A DNA stretch of 64,000 bases from Acidobacteriota bacterium (GTDB lineage: Bacteria > Actinomycetota > AC-67), in assembly GCA_016208485.1 (NCBI GenBank), contig JACQXY010000060.1, positions 44,261-108,260 on the forward strand, given 5' to 3'. The notes beneath the pieces are model-generated. The model saw only the letters and a list, made by a program, of their open reading frames with translations, did no database searches and was not told where the DNA came from. Each line of letters opens with the position of its first letter. Within the stretch, counting starts at the first letter, position 1. Positions 33,081-43,175 of this stretch are shown here, in pieces. The translations under genes were made by a program, and so were the position numbers.

Positions 33081-35381
33081 TCAGTCGAGGACCGACGTCT
33101 GAGCCGGGTGGCGCATCTCGGCCAGCTCCTCGGGAGTGATCAGGACCTCTCTCGCCTTCGACCCGAGGGAGGGGCCGACCACTCCTCGCTCCTCCAGCAG
33201 GTCCATCAGCCGGCCGGCCCGGGAGAACCCCACCTTCAGCTTGCGCTGGAGCATGCTCGTCGAGCCAAGGCCGCTCCGCACGACGAGTTCCATCGCCTGC
33301 TCGAGCAGATCGTCGTCGTCGCCGAGTTCGGTCTCCGCGGGAGCCCCTTGGGCCACCACCCCGTCCGCGTAATCGGGGTCGGCCTGCCCCCGGCAGTGCT
33401 CGACCACCGCTCCGATCTCGGCCTCTGAGACGTAGGCCCCTTGAACGCGAGCCGGCTTGCCCATAGAGGCGGGGAGGAAGAGCATGTCCCCGAACCCGAT
33501 CAGCTTGTCGGCCCCGCCCTGGTCGAGGACCACCCGCGAGTCGGCCTGCGACGCGGTGGCGAACGCGATGCGGGACGGGATGTTGGCCTTGATGAGGCCG
33601 GTCACGACGTCCACCGACGGCCGCTGGGTCGCGACGAGCAGGTGAATCCCGACCGCCCGCGCCATCTGCGCGATGCGGCAGATCGCGTCCTCCACGTCGC
33701 GCGGGGCGACCATCATGAGGTCGGCCAGCTCGTCGATGACGACCAGGATGTAGGGCATCGTCTCCGTCACCGGCAGCCCGTCGCGCGTCACCCGGCCGGC
33801 CTGGACTCCCTCGTTGTAGGAGTCGATCTGCCGCGCGCCCGAGCGCGCCAGGTCCTCGTAGCGGCTCTCCATCTCCCGCACGACCCACCCGAGCGCCTCC
33901 GCGGCGCGCTTCGGGTGCGTGATCACCGGCGCGAGGAGGTGCGGGACGCCGTTGTAGTGCGACAGCTCGACGCGCTTCGGGTCCACGAGCACCAGCCGGA
34001 CCTGATCGGGGCGCGCGCGGCAGAGCATGCTCGTGAGCATCGAGTTGATGCACGTCGACTTCCCCGCCCCGGTCGCCCCCGCGATGAGCAGGTGGGGCAT
34101 GGACGTGAGGTTCACGAGGACCGGGTCACCGGCGATGTCCTTGCCGAGCCCGACCACGAGCGGATGAGGATCCGCGCTCGCCGGAGGGGCCGAGAGCACG
34201 TCTCGAAGCGACACCAGCTCACGCTCCTTGTTCGGCACCTCGATCCCGATCGCCGATCGCCCGGGAATGGGGGCGATCATGCGGACCTCGGGCGTCGCGA
34301 GCGCGTAGGCGATGTCGTTGGCAAGGGACGTGATGCGGTTGACCTTCACGCCGGCGCCGAGCTCAACCTCGAACCGCGTCACGGTCGGGCCCCGAGTCAC
34401 GCGCGCAACGGAGGCGTCCACCCCGAACTCCTCCAGCGTCGCCTCGAGCACGCGAATCGTGTCTGGCGTGCCCTTCTGGCCGCCGAGCTTCCTGCCGGGC
34501 CGAAGGAGATCGAGCGGCGGGAGGCGGTACCCTCCGCGCGCGAGGCGCCTCACCTCAGAGGCGGGCCTCGCGCCCTGCCCCCCACCGGGCGCCTTCCACT
34601 CCGTTGCGCCGCGCACGTCCGACTCCATCGCCCTCGAATCCGGCTCCACCACCGCCGGGTCGGGTGCCGGCGGCTCGAGCACGATGGGCGGAGTGCGCAG
34701 CACGATGGGGCCCGTCCGGCGAACCGCCTCCTCGGCGGAAGGGGCCGCCTCCTCAGCGGGTGCCCGGCCGCGGGCCGATAGCACGGCGCCGGGGGCCCCG
34801 CGCCGCGCGCGCCGCACCGCCTCGGCCACCGCCTCCGCCGCGCGGCGAACGGGAGTCTTCGTCACGATCAGCGCCCCGGTCGCAAGCGTGGTGAGAAGCG
34901 TGGCCGCGGCGCCCCAGACTGAGAGCAGGCGCCGCAGGGATCCCGCGACCGCCGCCGAGACGAGGCCCCCGGCGCCGCGGAGCGCGTCGGTGCTGGCCGT
35001 GAGCCCGGGAGTTCCTTTCGCCAGGTGCCACAGGCCGAGCGCCGATACGGCGACGACTCCGAGGCCGATGGCCACACGCGACCGGTCGGGGCCCGGGCGC
35101 GTCACGAAGACCGAGTAGGCGAGTACGCCGAGGAGGATCGGCGCGACGTAGCCTCCCGCGCCGAACAGGCCTCGCAGCGTCAGCTCGAGGAAGGCGCCGG
35201 CCACCCCGGCCGCATGGAACCACACCCCGAGCGCGGTGAGGACGGCGAGCAGGCACAGCGCGACGCCTTGGACGTCGCCGAGCTGAGGCCCGATGAGCCC
35301 CCGCAGCCCGGCGGCCGCGCCGCCCTTCCGGCCTCCGGTCTTTCCCCCAGACGTTCCGCGCCCCCGCTTCCCCTCAGCCAT
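33081..35381 (-). CDS. ftsK: DNA translocase FtsK
   Basis: 766 residues: a basic start, about four membrane helices (within residues 35-180), a linker, and the motor with Walker [10 protein letters not shown] and Walker [13 protein letters not shown]. The C-terminal gamma winged helix ([24 protein letters not shown]) reads KOPS sequences. It moves DNA at the septum during division. ATG 35381 follows GGGAGCAGG. Confidence 0.96.
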   Translation of the reverse strand: MAEGKRGRGTSGGKTGGRKGGAAAGLRGLIGPQLGDVQGVALCLLAVLTALGVWFHAAGVAGAFLELTLRGLFGAGGYVAPILLGVLAYSVFVTRPGPDRSRVAIGLGVVAVSALGLWHLAKGTPGLTASTDALRGAGGLVSAAVAGSLRRLLSVWGAAATLLTTLATGALIVTKTPVRRAAEAVAEAVRRARRGAPGAVLSARGRAPAEEAAPSAEEAVRRTGPIVLRTPPIVLEPPAPDPAVVEPDSRAMESDVRGATEWKAPGGGQGARPASEVRRLARGGYRLPPLDLLRPGRKLGGQKGTPDTIRVLEATLEEFGVDASVARVTRGPTVTRFEVELGAGVKVNRITSLANDIAYALATPEVRMIAPIPGRSAIGIEVPNKERELVSLRDVLSAPPASADPHPLVVGLGKDIAGDPVLVNLTSMPHLLIAGATGAGKSTCINSMLTSMLCRARPDQVRLVLVDPKRVELSHYNGVPHLLAPVITHPKRAAEALGWVVREMESRYEDLARSGARQIDSYNEGVQAGRVTRDGLPVTETMPYILVVIDELADLMMVAPRDVEDAICRIAQMARAVGIHLLVATQRPSVDVVTGLIKANIPSRIAFATASQADSRVVLDQGGADKLIGFGDMLFLPASMGKPARVQGAYVSEAEIGAVVEHCRGQADPDYADGVVAQGAPAETELGDDDDLLEQAMELVVRSGLGSTSMLQRKLKVGFSRAGRLMDLLEERGVVGPSLGSKAREVLITPEELAEMRHPAQTSVLD

Positions 35382-35432
35382 CCTGCTCCCGGGTCCGCGG
35401 GCACGTGCCGCCGGCGCTCCGGCGGTCTGACC

Positions 35433-36308
35433 CTAGATTAGCCCAAGCCTCGCAAGAGTTGTGCGAATCAGGTCGCGCTCGGCCTCGGTCGCCTCCACGA
35501 GGGGAAGGCGCACCGGCCCGGCCGGCAGCCCGACCATCCCGAGCGCCGCCTTGAGAGGGATCGGGTTCGCCGTCACGAACAGCGCCCGAAACAGCGGCAT
35601 CAGATCCCGGTGGATCGCCGCGGCGCCCTCCGGGTCGCCCTTGTCGTGCGCGGCGATCATCTCGGAGATCCGGTCCCCGACGAGGTGCGCGGCGACGGAG
35701 ATGACGCCGCGCGCGCCGACCGACAGCATCGGGAGCGTGAGCGCGTCGTCTCCCGACCAGATCGAGAAGCCGGCCGGCTTCTCGGCGGCGAGCCTCCCGG
35801 TCCCGGCGAGATCGCCCGCCGCGTCCTTCACTCCGATGATCGTCGGCACGCCGGCGAGCGCGAGCAGCGTCGCGTGCTCGATCTTGCGTCCCGTTCGCGA
35901 GGGGATGTCGTAGAGGATGATCGGCAGAGCCGTCTCGCCGGCGATCGCGGTGAAGTGCGCGAGAAGTCCCGACTGCGGAGGCCGGGAGTAGTACGGGGTC
36001 ACCAGCAGGAGCCCGTCGGCGCCCTGATCCGCGGCCATCCGCGACAGGTGAATCGACTCCGCGGTGCTGTAGGTCCCGGTGCCGGCGATCACCTTCGCGC
36101 GGCCCCGCACCGCCTCGACCACCGCGCCGAAGAGATCCCTCTTCTCCTCGAATGCGAGAGTAGGGGATTCGCCGGTCGTGCCGGAAACCACGATCGACTC
36201 CGACCCGTGCGCGGCCAGATGCCTCGCGAGGACGGCGGCGCCGTCGAGGTCGAGCGAGCCGTCGCGCCGCAGAGGGGAGGCCATCGCCGTGATCACTCGA
36301 CCGAACAT
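35433..36308 (-). CDS. dapA: 4-hydroxy-tetrahydrodipicolinate synthase
   Basis: 291-residue class I aldolase. VSGTTGESPTL holds the pyruvate-side threonines, TPYYSRPPQ the catalytic tyrosine, and GVKDAAGDL the Schiff-base lysine. First committed step of the lysine/diaminopimelate pathway. ATG 36308 has GGGGGAG 4 nt before it. The promoter is 30-60 bp upstream. Confidence 0.96.
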   Translation of the reverse strand: MFGRVITAMASPLRRDGSLDLDGAAVLARHLAAHGSESIVVSGTTGESPTLAFEEKRDLFGAVVEAVRGRAKVIAGTGTYSTAESIHLSRMAADQGADGLLLVTPYYSRPPQSGLLAHFTAIAGETALPIILYDIPSRTGRKIEHATLLALAGVPTIIGVKDAAGDLAGTGRLAAEKPAGFSIWSGDDALTLPMLSVGARGVISVAAHLVGDRISEMIAAHDKGDPEGAAAIHRDLMPLFRALFVTANPIPLKAALGMVGLPAGPVRLPLVEATEAERDLIRTTLARLGLI

Positions 36309-36674
36309 CGTCTCCCCCTCTCGAGCGCGCCCTTTCGCGAGTCTAACCGAGGGCCGGGGGCTGAACAATCAGTTCCGCCGCCGCCGACTGAAACGGAGAT
36401 CCCGCGCAACGGCTCCCCAAACCACCGGTCGAAACCGCTCCCGATCCGTTTCAACAATGCCTTCTGGATCATCGGCGCATGCGCTTCGCCGGCGTTTCGC
36501 GCGCCCGCGCTCCTCGTTGAAGGAACCGATGAGCGCCACCGCTTGTCGAGAGACCCGGGCCATTGGTACCGGTTTGCACGGAGAATCCGAGCCCGCGCTC
36601 GCGAAGTTCCGTTTTGTAATGCAGGAACCGAGACCCGCCCGCTCGAATATCTGCGAACGACGAAGGGAGAACCG
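36309..36674. other. 366-bp intergenic region upstream of dapA and the small plus-strand gene
   Basis: Contains the dapA promoter: on the minus strand TTGTTC (36368-36363) and TAGACT (36345-36340) with a 17-bp spacer. It also holds an imperfect inverted repeat (36389-36401 and 36443-36453, GATC...CGTTTCA arms, 41-nt loop). No coding frame looks real. Composition is visibly less G+C-rich than the neighbours. Confidence 0.6.
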
Positions 36675-36812
36675 ATGGTGACCTGGGTGCTCGCGGAAGA
36701 GCCAACGGAGCAAGTGCAGCGAGCGATCGCCGCGGTCGAGACGCGCATCGGGTCGGACTCCGAAGTCATGTGGGTCTGCCCCGGGCCGATCGTCGAGCCG
36801 ATCGGCGAGTAG
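36675..36812 (+). CDS. Hypothetical 45-residue protein
   Basis: ATG with a well-placed AAGGGAG 5 nt upstream. The sequence begins MVTWVLAEEPTEQVQRAIAA and ends with a proline-rich PGPIVEPIGE tail; it is acidic, has one cysteine and no membrane helix. I do not recognise it. It diverges from dapA and converges on the ThyX-like gene with only 4 bp between stops, a tight fit that supports a real gene. A possible -10 (TGTAAT, 36615-36620) lacks a -35. Confidence 0.5.
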   Translation: MVTWVLAEEPTEQVQRAIAAVETRIGSDSEVMWVCPGPIVEPIGE

Positions 36813-36816
36813 CGGC

Positions 36817-38430
36817 CTAGCGGGGACCCGTCCCCCGCGCCGCCGCTTCCTCCCGTTTCCGCTCCGCGCGCCTCTCCGCGTCGAGCCGTTCTAGATCCAC
36901 TTCGCTTTCGTCCACGTGCGTCATGAACGCGGCCACCGCCCGGTGGCCGGCGACCTCTCCGATCTGGCGCCACATCTCGCGCGCGATCGCGCGGTATGCC
37001 GGGTGGCCTTGTGCCGAAGATCTCAACTCGATCAGATGCATCGCCTCGCGCGCGTTCATCTGCATCGCGTACCGGATCCGGTAGGCCATACACACCGCGT
37101 ATTGCGCCTGTTCCGGGAGATCCGGGCGGATCCGCCCCCACAGCGCCGCCGATCGGTCCATCGCCTCCCGGAAGGCCGGCGCGACCCCGGCCTCCTCCAC
37201 CTCCGGTGCCGTCTCGTAGCCGAGCGCCGGCGTGAGCGGCTGCCACTCGATCGTGAGCATGCGGTGGCGCTGGAGATCGCGGAAGGCTCCGTAGTCCGAG
37301 AGCACGTCGAACCGGTAGCCGGTGCGCTCGAGCGCGCGCCCCGGCTTGTGGCGGCGGTTCCGGCGGTCGCCGGTGTATGCGCGCATCACTCGCAGGCGGT
37401 CCTCGACCGGCATCTTCCGAACCTCGTGCGCGAGCTGGTCGTCGGGGAGCCCGCACACCGCGTACAGCATCGCCGCGACGAGCTTCTCCTCCCCTTCGGG
37501 ATCCCAGTCCACGAGCGTCACGGCCGGCCGCGGCTCGGGATCGGCGCGCAGGACCCCCCCGGCGATCGCGCGCGTCGCCTCCGCCGTCTGGCGCAGGTAG
37601 CGCGTCCAGTCCCCACCGCGCTCGGGGCGATCCACCCGGCGAAGGAACGCCGGGATCACCTCGTTCAGCTCGGCGAGCATCGCCTCGGCCACGGCGCGGA
37701 CCTCGGCGAGCGGGGAGGCGCGCATCCGAAGGATCATCATCTCGAAAGCCTGGCCGCTCGCGAAGATCCCGACGTTCGAGACCGTCGCGGCGGGGAGCAT
37801 CCCTCGCAGCGCGTCGCAGGCCTTCGCGCGGATCGTCGCGCGCCAGACCTGCTCGGTGTCCTCGGCGCTCCTCGGGAATCTCCGCTCGAAGAACGCCACG
37901 GCGTCCTTCAGCGCGCCGGAATACGCCTCGAAGATCGCGTCCAGCGTCGCGCGGTAGGCGTCGCCGTGCGCCGAGGCCACGATGTCCGGTTCCAGGTAGT
38001 AGCGCCACCGTCCCCCCGGGCGGTCGTCGTAGGCGACGTAGCGAGTGGACTGCTCGAGGTACGCGGCGAGGCGGCTCCACTCGATCGCCTTCGTGAGAAC
38101 GTTCGAGGCCTGCTCGACGGCGAGGTGCGCCGCGCCGAGCTGCGCCACCGAGTCGTCGCCGAACTCGATGAAGACGCGGTCGTACAGCTCGTCGGCCTTC
38201 GCGCCGCCGACGGTGGCGACTGCCGCGCCGTCCTCTCCCCGGTAGAACTCGTCCAGGAAGAGGCGGCGGAGCGACTTGCGCGTCCGCGAGTACCGCGCGA
38301 AGAGCGCGCCCTTCACCGCTTCTGGGAGGTTGCGGAGCGCGAACACCGGCCGGTCCGTGTTGGTGAAGTAGCGGTCGAGGATCGCGCGCTCCTCGGAGGA
38401 GAACTCCTCGACGACGTAGGGGTGGGTCAC
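36817..38430 (-). CDS. thyX: Tandem two-domain ThyX-like FAD-dependent thymidylate synthase
   Basis: 537 residues, about twice a normal ThyX, made of two Thy1 copies. The first half has FGDDSVAQLG and AAYLEQSTRYVAYDD, i.e. the EQSTRY end of the signature without the RHR. The second half has FRDLQRHRMLTIEWQPLTP, i.e. the RHR start without S-x-x-E-x-S-x-R, plus a good distal block (NAREAMHLIELRSSAQ). So each half keeps a different part of the active-site signature. ThyX methylates dUMP using methylenetetrahydrofolate and FAD. Whether this protein is active is unproven. GTG 38430 lacks a Shine-Dalgarno but lies 7 nt after TAGCAT. Confidence 0.8.
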   Translation of the reverse strand: MTHPYVVEEFSSEERAILDRYFTNTDRPVFALRNLPEAVKGALFARYSRTRKSLRRLFLDEFYRGEDGAAVATVGGAKADELYDRVFIEFGDDSVAQLGAAHLAVEQASNVLTKAIEWSRLAAYLEQSTRYVAYDDRPGGRWRYYLEPDIVASAHGDAYRATLDAIFEAYSGALKDAVAFFERRFPRSAEDTEQVWRATIRAKACDALRGMLPAATVSNVGIFASGQAFEMMILRMRASPLAEVRAVAEAMLAELNEVIPAFLRRVDRPERGGDWTRYLRQTAEATRAIAGGVLRADPEPRPAVTLVDWDPEGEEKLVAAMLYAVCGLPDDQLAHEVRKMPVEDRLRVMRAYTGDRRNRRHKPGRALERTGYRFDVLSDYGAFRDLQRHRMLTIEWQPLTPALGYETAPEVEEAGVAPAFREAMDRSAALWGRIRPDLPEQAQYAVCMAYRIRYAMQMNAREAMHLIELRSSAQGHPAYRAIAREMWRQIGEVAGHRAVAAFMTHVDESEVDLERLDAERRAERKREEAAARGTGPR

Positions 38431-38489
38431 TCGGGCGATGCTACCAGGTCGGCCGGGGCGGGCCGGACCCGGACGCCGCGCCGTCCCGA

Positions 38490-39287
38490 TCAGAGGTCGA
38501 GCAGCTCTTCGAGGCCGCAGGTGAGTCCCGGGCGGCGCGCGATCTCCTTGACCGCGAGCAGCACCCCCGGCATGAAGGCCGAGCGGTCGTAGGTGTCGTG
38601 GCGGATCGTGAGTGACTGTCCGGGGCCGCCGAGAAGGACCTCCTGATGGGCGACGAGACCCGGCAGGCGCACCGAGTGGATCCGGACTCCGGCGACGTCG
38701 GCCCCGCGCGCGCCGGGGACGGACTCCCGCGATGCCGAGGGGGCGGCGGGCTCGCTCCGGGCCCGCGCGATCTCCTCGGCGGTCCCAAGGGCCGTGCCGC
38801 TCGGGGCGTCGGCCTTGCCGGGATGGTGCAACTCCACGATCTCGGCCGACGGCAAGTACCTCGAGGCGGCAGCGGCGAAGCGCACCATCAGCACCGCGCC
38901 GATCGCGAAGTTCGGGGCCACGAAGACGCTCGACTCGTTGCCCTCCTCGTCGATCAGCGCGCGGATCTCGTCGAGGTTCGCCGGAGTGAGCCCGGTCGTG
39001 CCGATGACCAGATCGATCGCGTGGCGGACGCACCACCGGGCGTTGTCCATCACCGCGTCGGGGTGGGTGAAGTCGACGGCGACGTCGACCTCGGCCTCCG
39101 ACAGCGTCGCCATCTCCTCCGACACCTTCAGGACGACCTCCGGGTGGCCGATGAGCGCCCCTATGCCCTCCCCCGGCCTCACTGGATCGATGGCCGCGAC
39201 GAGGGTGAGTTCCCGGTCCTCCGCAACCGCGCGGCACACTTCCCGGCCCATCTTGCCGTACGCCCCGAGCACGCCGACCCTGATCAC
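38490..39287 (-). CDS. dapB: 4-hydroxy-tetrahydrodipicolinate reductase
   Basis: 265 residues. N-terminal nucleotide-binding GAYGKMGR, FTHPDAVMDN, GTTGLTP, and the substrate-binding HHPGKADAPSGTA. Reduces the DapA product with NAD(P)H. The GTG overlaps the stop of the M16 peptidase gene by 4 bp (GTGA). Confidence 0.96.
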   Translation of the reverse strand: MIRVGVLGAYGKMGREVCRAVAEDRELTLVAAIDPVRPGEGIGALIGHPEVVLKVSEEMATLSEAEVDVAVDFTHPDAVMDNARWCVRHAIDLVIGTTGLTPANLDEIRALIDEEGNESSVFVAPNFAIGAVLMVRFAAAASRYLPSAEIVELHHPGKADAPSGTALGTAEEIARARSEPAAPSASRESVPGARGADVAGVRIHSVRLPGLVAHQEVLLGGPGQSLTIRHDTYDRSAFMPGVLLAVKEIARRPGLTCGLEELLDL

Positions 39288-40573
39288 GCCTCGCCCCCTC
39301 CCCGTCCCACCGGCCCCGCGAACTCCTCCAGTGATTCCGCAGGCTCCGGACCGAGGACCGCGAGCGCCCACGGCTCCCCCCCGAGCACCTCGCGCGCGGA
39401 GTCCCGCACCTCCTCGAGGGTGACCGCCTCGATCCGCTCGATCACCTCGTCCGGCGACAGGATCTCGCCGTGGCAAAGCTCGCTCTTGCCGAGGTGCCAC
39501 ATCCTCCCGCCGGGGTCCTCCAGCCCGAGCACTAGACTCCCGCGCAGATGCCCCTTCCCCCGGGCCAGCTCCTCCTCGGTGATCCCGCGGTCGAGCACGT
39601 CGCGGACCTCGTCCCGCACGAGCGCGAGCACCTCGGCCGCCTTGTCAGGAGATGTCGCCGCGTACACGGTGAAGAGCCCGGTCTCGGCGAAGGAGACCGG
39701 CCCGGACCAGATCGCGTACACGAGCCCGCGCTTCTCGCGCACCTCCTGGAACAGGCGCGACGACATCCCGGCCCCGAACGCGGAGTGCAACACGCTCAGG
39801 GCCCAGCGGCGCGGATCGGTGCGCGATAGGCCGCGCGTCCCGTAGACGATGTGGGTCTGCTCGATGTCGCGACCCCGCACGTCGGCCGCCCCTCGCACCG
39901 GCGGCGCCTCCGCGCCGCTCCGAGCCGGCCGCGCGAGCCCGGGCGGCTCGCCGGCGAACGCCTTCTCGACCGCCTCGACCACCGCCGCGTGTTCGAGGGA
40001 TCCGGCCGCGACCACCACCAGGTTCCCGGGGCGGTAGTGGAGCCGGTAGAAGGCCTCCACCGCGTCGCGAGCCATCGCCTCCACGGTCGCCGCGGTCCCC
40101 TGCACCGGCCGGCCGAGCGGATGGTCCCCCAGGATCGCCGCCAGGAACTGGTCGTGCACGAAGTCGTCCGGGGTGTCCTCGTGCATCGAGATTTCCTGGA
40201 GCAAGACCTGGCGCTCGGCCTCCAGGTCCTCGGCGCTCAGAGTCGAGCTGCGCAGCATATCGGCCACGACCTCGACCGCCATGGGCAGGTCGACGTCCAG
40301 CGTGCGCGCGTGGAAGCAGGTGTACTCGCGGGTCGTGAACGCGTTCAGGTCCCCGCCGACCGCGTCGAAGCTCTCGGCGATGTCCCGGGCGGACCTCGTC
40401 GCCGTGCCCTTGAAGAGCATGTGCTCGAGGAAGTGCGTCGCCCCGTTCAGCTCGGGGGGCTCGTCGCGAGACCCCGCGCCGACCCAGGCCCCCACGCCCA
40501 CCGACCGGACGCCGGCGATGCGCTCGGTGAGGACCCGGATCCCGGAGGCGAGTTCGGTCCGATCGAACGCCAT
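39284..40573 (-). CDS. M16-family zinc peptidase (processing-peptidase type)
   Basis: 429 residues. The inverted zinc motif HFLEH with the distal glutamate region is in the N-terminal half, and FGAGMSSRLFQEVREKRGLVY is the C-terminal-half signature. This single-chain form commonly sits between pnp and dapB in actinobacteria and firmicutes. The substrate is unknown. ATG 40573 follows GGTGGGGG; a GTG nine bases upstream is possible. Confidence 0.93.
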   Translation of the reverse strand: MAFDRTELASGIRVLTERIAGVRSVGVGAWVGAGSRDEPPELNGATHFLEHMLFKGTATRSARDIAESFDAVGGDLNAFTTREYTCFHARTLDVDLPMAVEVVADMLRSSTLSAEDLEAERQVLLQEISMHEDTPDDFVHDQFLAAILGDHPLGRPVQGTAATVEAMARDAVEAFYRLHYRPGNLVVVAAGSLEHAAVVEAVEKAFAGEPPGLARPARSGAEAPPVRGAADVRGRDIEQTHIVYGTRGLSRTDPRRWALSVLHSAFGAGMSSRLFQEVREKRGLVYAIWSGPVSFAETGLFTVYAATSPDKAAEVLALVRDEVRDVLDRGITEEELARGKGHLRGSLVLGLEDPGGRMWHLGKSELCHGEILSPDEVIERIEAVTLEEVRDSAREVLGGEPWALAVLGPEPAESLEEFAGPVGRGGGEA

Positions 40574-40598
40574 GGCCCCCACCGTCTCGGGCGGCCGT

Positions 40599-42878
40599 TC
40601 AGTCCCGGGGACGCCGGTCGCGGCCTCCGCGCCCCCCGCCGTCTCGCCTGCCGTCCCGGCCGCCGTCGCGGCCTCCCTCTCGCGGCCGGCGCTCCGGGCC
40701 GTCGTAGCGCTCGCCGGTCTCCGGGTTGATCGGCGAGAGCGAGATCTTCCCGAGAGCCGGGTCCACCTTCTGCACCTCGACCTCGATCTCGTCGCCGACC
40801 TTCAGCACGTCCTCGACCCGCTCGACCCGCTTGCCGAGCCCGACCTTCGAGATGTGCAGCAGGCCGTCCTTCGCCGATCCCGGGATCGCGATGAACGCCC
40901 CCAACCCCTCGCGCACGCCGACGACTTTGCCCTTGAAGCGCATCCCGGCCTCCGGGAGCACCGGGTGGGCGATCGCCTCGATGATCTCGCGCGCGCGGTC
41001 GGCCCCCTCGCCGCCCTTGGAGGCGATGAAGATCCGGCCGTCGTCGTGGATGTCGATCTCGGCCCCGGTTTCGGCCTGGATCTCGTTGATCTTCTTGCCC
41101 TTCGGTCCGATGACCTCTCCGATCTTGTCAACCGGGATCTGGACCGTGATGATCTGCGGAGCGAACGGCGACAGCTCGGTGCGGGGCGCCGGCAGCGCGC
41201 CCTTTACGGCCTCGAGGATCTGCAGCCGCGCGACCTTCGCCTGCTCGAGGGCCCGGCCGAGGACGTCGGCCGGGATCCCGGTGAGCTTGGTGTCGAGCTG
41301 CAGGGCGGTGACGAACTCCGTCGTCCCAGCGACCTTGAAGTCCATGTCGCCGTAGGCGTCCTCCGCCCCGAGGATGTCGGTGAGAGTGACGTGCTTGCCT
41401 TCCTCGCGGATGAGACCCATCGCGATCCCGCCCACCAGGTCGTGGATCGGCACCCCGGCGTCCATCAGCGCGAGCGTCGAGCCGCACACCGAGGCCATCG
41501 AGGTGGAGCCGTTCGAGGAGAGGACCTCGGAGACGACGCGGATCGCGTAGGGGAACTCCTCCTCCGGTGGAACGACCGGCAGGAGCGCGCGCTCGGCGAG
41601 CGCGCCGTGGCCGATCTCGCGACGGCGCGGCCCGCGCATGAAGCCGGTCTCCCCGGTCGAGAACGGCGGGAAGTTGTAGTGGTGCATGTAGCGCTTCTCT
41701 TCCTCGGGATCGAGCGTGTCGATCATCTGGGTCATCCGGAGCATCCCGAGGGTCGCGATGGAGAGCACCTGGGTCTCGCCGCGCTGGAACAGGCCCGAGC
41801 CGTGCGCGCGCGGAAGCAGGTTCACCTCCGCCGACAGCGGACGGATCTCCTGCGGTGTCCTGCCGTCCATCCGAAGACCTTCGCGGACGATCCGCCGGCG
41901 CACGAGGCGCTTCACCAGCGCGCGGAATGCAGGGGAGACCTCCTCGGCCCTTCCCCCGAGCGTCTCGTCGCCGGCGATCTTCTCGGCGACCGACGCCTTG
42001 ATCTCGTCGATCCGCGCCTCCCGGTCGTGCTTGTCGGCCACCTGGAGGGCGGCCGCGAGATCCGCGCCGACGACCTGAGAGATCCACTCGACGATGTCCT
42101 CCCGGTACTCCGGGAAGGTCGGGAACTCGCGCGCCGCCTTCGCCGCGGCCTTGACGACCTCGGACTGCATCTCGCACAGCTCGCGGATCGGGGCCTTGGC
42201 GAACTCGAGCCCGCCTGCCACGACCGCCTCGGTGGGTGCCGGGTGTCCCGCCTTGATCAGGTTCCAGGCGCCCGGGGTCGCCTCCGCTTCGACCATGATG
42301 ATGTCGATGTCCCCTTCGGAGTTCGGCCCTCCGGCGACCACGAGATCGAACGTGCACTCGTCCATGTCCTGGTAGGAGGGGTTCACGACCCACTGCCCGC
42401 TCCGGTACCCGAGCCTCAGGCCGGCGACCGGGCCTCCGAACGGCATGCCTCCCAGCAGCACGGCGAGGGAGGCCCCGGTGATCGCGATCACGTCCGGCGG
42501 GTTCACCTGGTCGGCGGACAGGACCGTCGCGATCACGTGCACCTCGTTGCGGAATCCTTTCGGGAAGGACGGCCGTAGCGGGCGGTCGATCAGGCGCGCG
42601 GTGAGGATCGCGCCCTCGGAAGGACGCCCCTCGCGGCGGAAGAAGCCGCCGGGGATCTTCCCCGCGGCGTACATCCGCTCCTCGACGTCCACCGTCAGCG
42701 GGAAGAAGTCGAGCTGCTCCTTCGGGGAACGGCTCGCGACGGCGGTGACGAGCATCTGGGTCTCTCCGTAGGTGACGACGACAGCGCCGTCGGCCTGGCC
42801 GGCGAGCTTGCCGGTCTCGAAGCGCAGCGTATGGCCGAAGAAATCGCGCTCGATCGCGAATGGGGTTCCGGATACCAT
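40599..42878 (-). CDS. pnp: Polyribonucleotide nucleotidyltransferase (PNPase)
   Basis: 759 residues: two RNase PH domains (EGRPSEGAILTARLIDRPLRP; GETQVLSIATLG, SSNGSTSMASVCGSTLA), a KH domain (GPKGKKINEIQ), an S1 domain (GLGAFIAIPGSAKDGLLHIS), and an Arg/Gly/Asp-rich tail. Phosphorolytic 3'-5' exonuclease. ATG 42878 has GGAGGT 7 nt upstream. Downstream of rpsO as usual. Confidence 0.97.
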   Translation of the reverse strand: MVSGTPFAIERDFFGHTLRFETGKLAGQADGAVVVTYGETQMLVTAVASRSPKEQLDFFPLTVDVEERMYAAGKIPGGFFRREGRPSEGAILTARLIDRPLRPSFPKGFRNEVHVIATVLSADQVNPPDVIAITGASLAVLLGGMPFGGPVAGLRLGYRSGQWVVNPSYQDMDECTFDLVVAGGPNSEGDIDIIMVEAEATPGAWNLIKAGHPAPTEAVVAGGLEFAKAPIRELCEMQSEVVKAAAKAAREFPTFPEYREDIVEWISQVVGADLAAALQVADKHDREARIDEIKASVAEKIAGDETLGGRAEEVSPAFRALVKRLVRRRIVREGLRMDGRTPQEIRPLSAEVNLLPRAHGSGLFQRGETQVLSIATLGMLRMTQMIDTLDPEEEKRYMHHYNFPPFSTGETGFMRGPRRREIGHGALAERALLPVVPPEEEFPYAIRVVSEVLSSNGSTSMASVCGSTLALMDAGVPIHDLVGGIAMGLIREEGKHVTLTDILGAEDAYGDMDFKVAGTTEFVTALQLDTKLTGIPADVLGRALEQAKVARLQILEAVKGALPAPRTELSPFAPQIITVQIPVDKIGEVIGPKGKKINEIQAETGAEIDIHDDGRIFIASKGGEGADRAREIIEAIAHPVLPEAGMRFKGKVVGVREGLGAFIAIPGSAKDGLLHISKVGLGKRVERVEDVLKVGDEIEVEVQKVDPALGKISLSPINPETGERYDGPERRPREGGRDGGRDGRRDGGGRGGRDRRPRD

Positions 42879-43175
42879 GGCAGTACCTCCCTCGGGCGGC
42901 GCTCCATACGCCTGCCCGCGTCGGGCGGGTCCCGGGGGGGAAACGGCGGCGCCGCCTCGGCCCTCCGGGCCCCGTCGCGGGGCCGGCTGCCGGGTGAAAC
43001 GGATCCCTGCGGGGGTCAGTTCGCGGTGGTGAGCCTCAAGTCGCTCGGGCCGGTCCCTCGGACCCGCCGGCCGCTTGATGCTCGCGACCGTAAACTGACA
43101 CCGTCACCGTCCAGCCGGACAGCGCTCCTCAGTTGCTCCAACACAGGCGACGAGCGGCGGCTCGCCCTCGCCGGA
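42879..43175 (-). other. rpsO-pnp intergenic region with hairpin
   Basis: 297 bp without a gene. A perfect 7-bp stem with 3-nt loop (GGCCCCG/CGGGGCC) lies at 42968-42984. There is no U-tract, so it is more likely a processing or stability element than a terminator. rpsO-pnp spacers are RNA-processing sites in other bacteria. Confidence 0.5.

Noticed and set aside
36369..36713. A 114-codon minus-strand frame upstream of dapA.
   Set aside because: No Shine-Dalgarno or domain, it crosses the dapA promoter, and it lies antisense to the better-supported small plus-strand gene.
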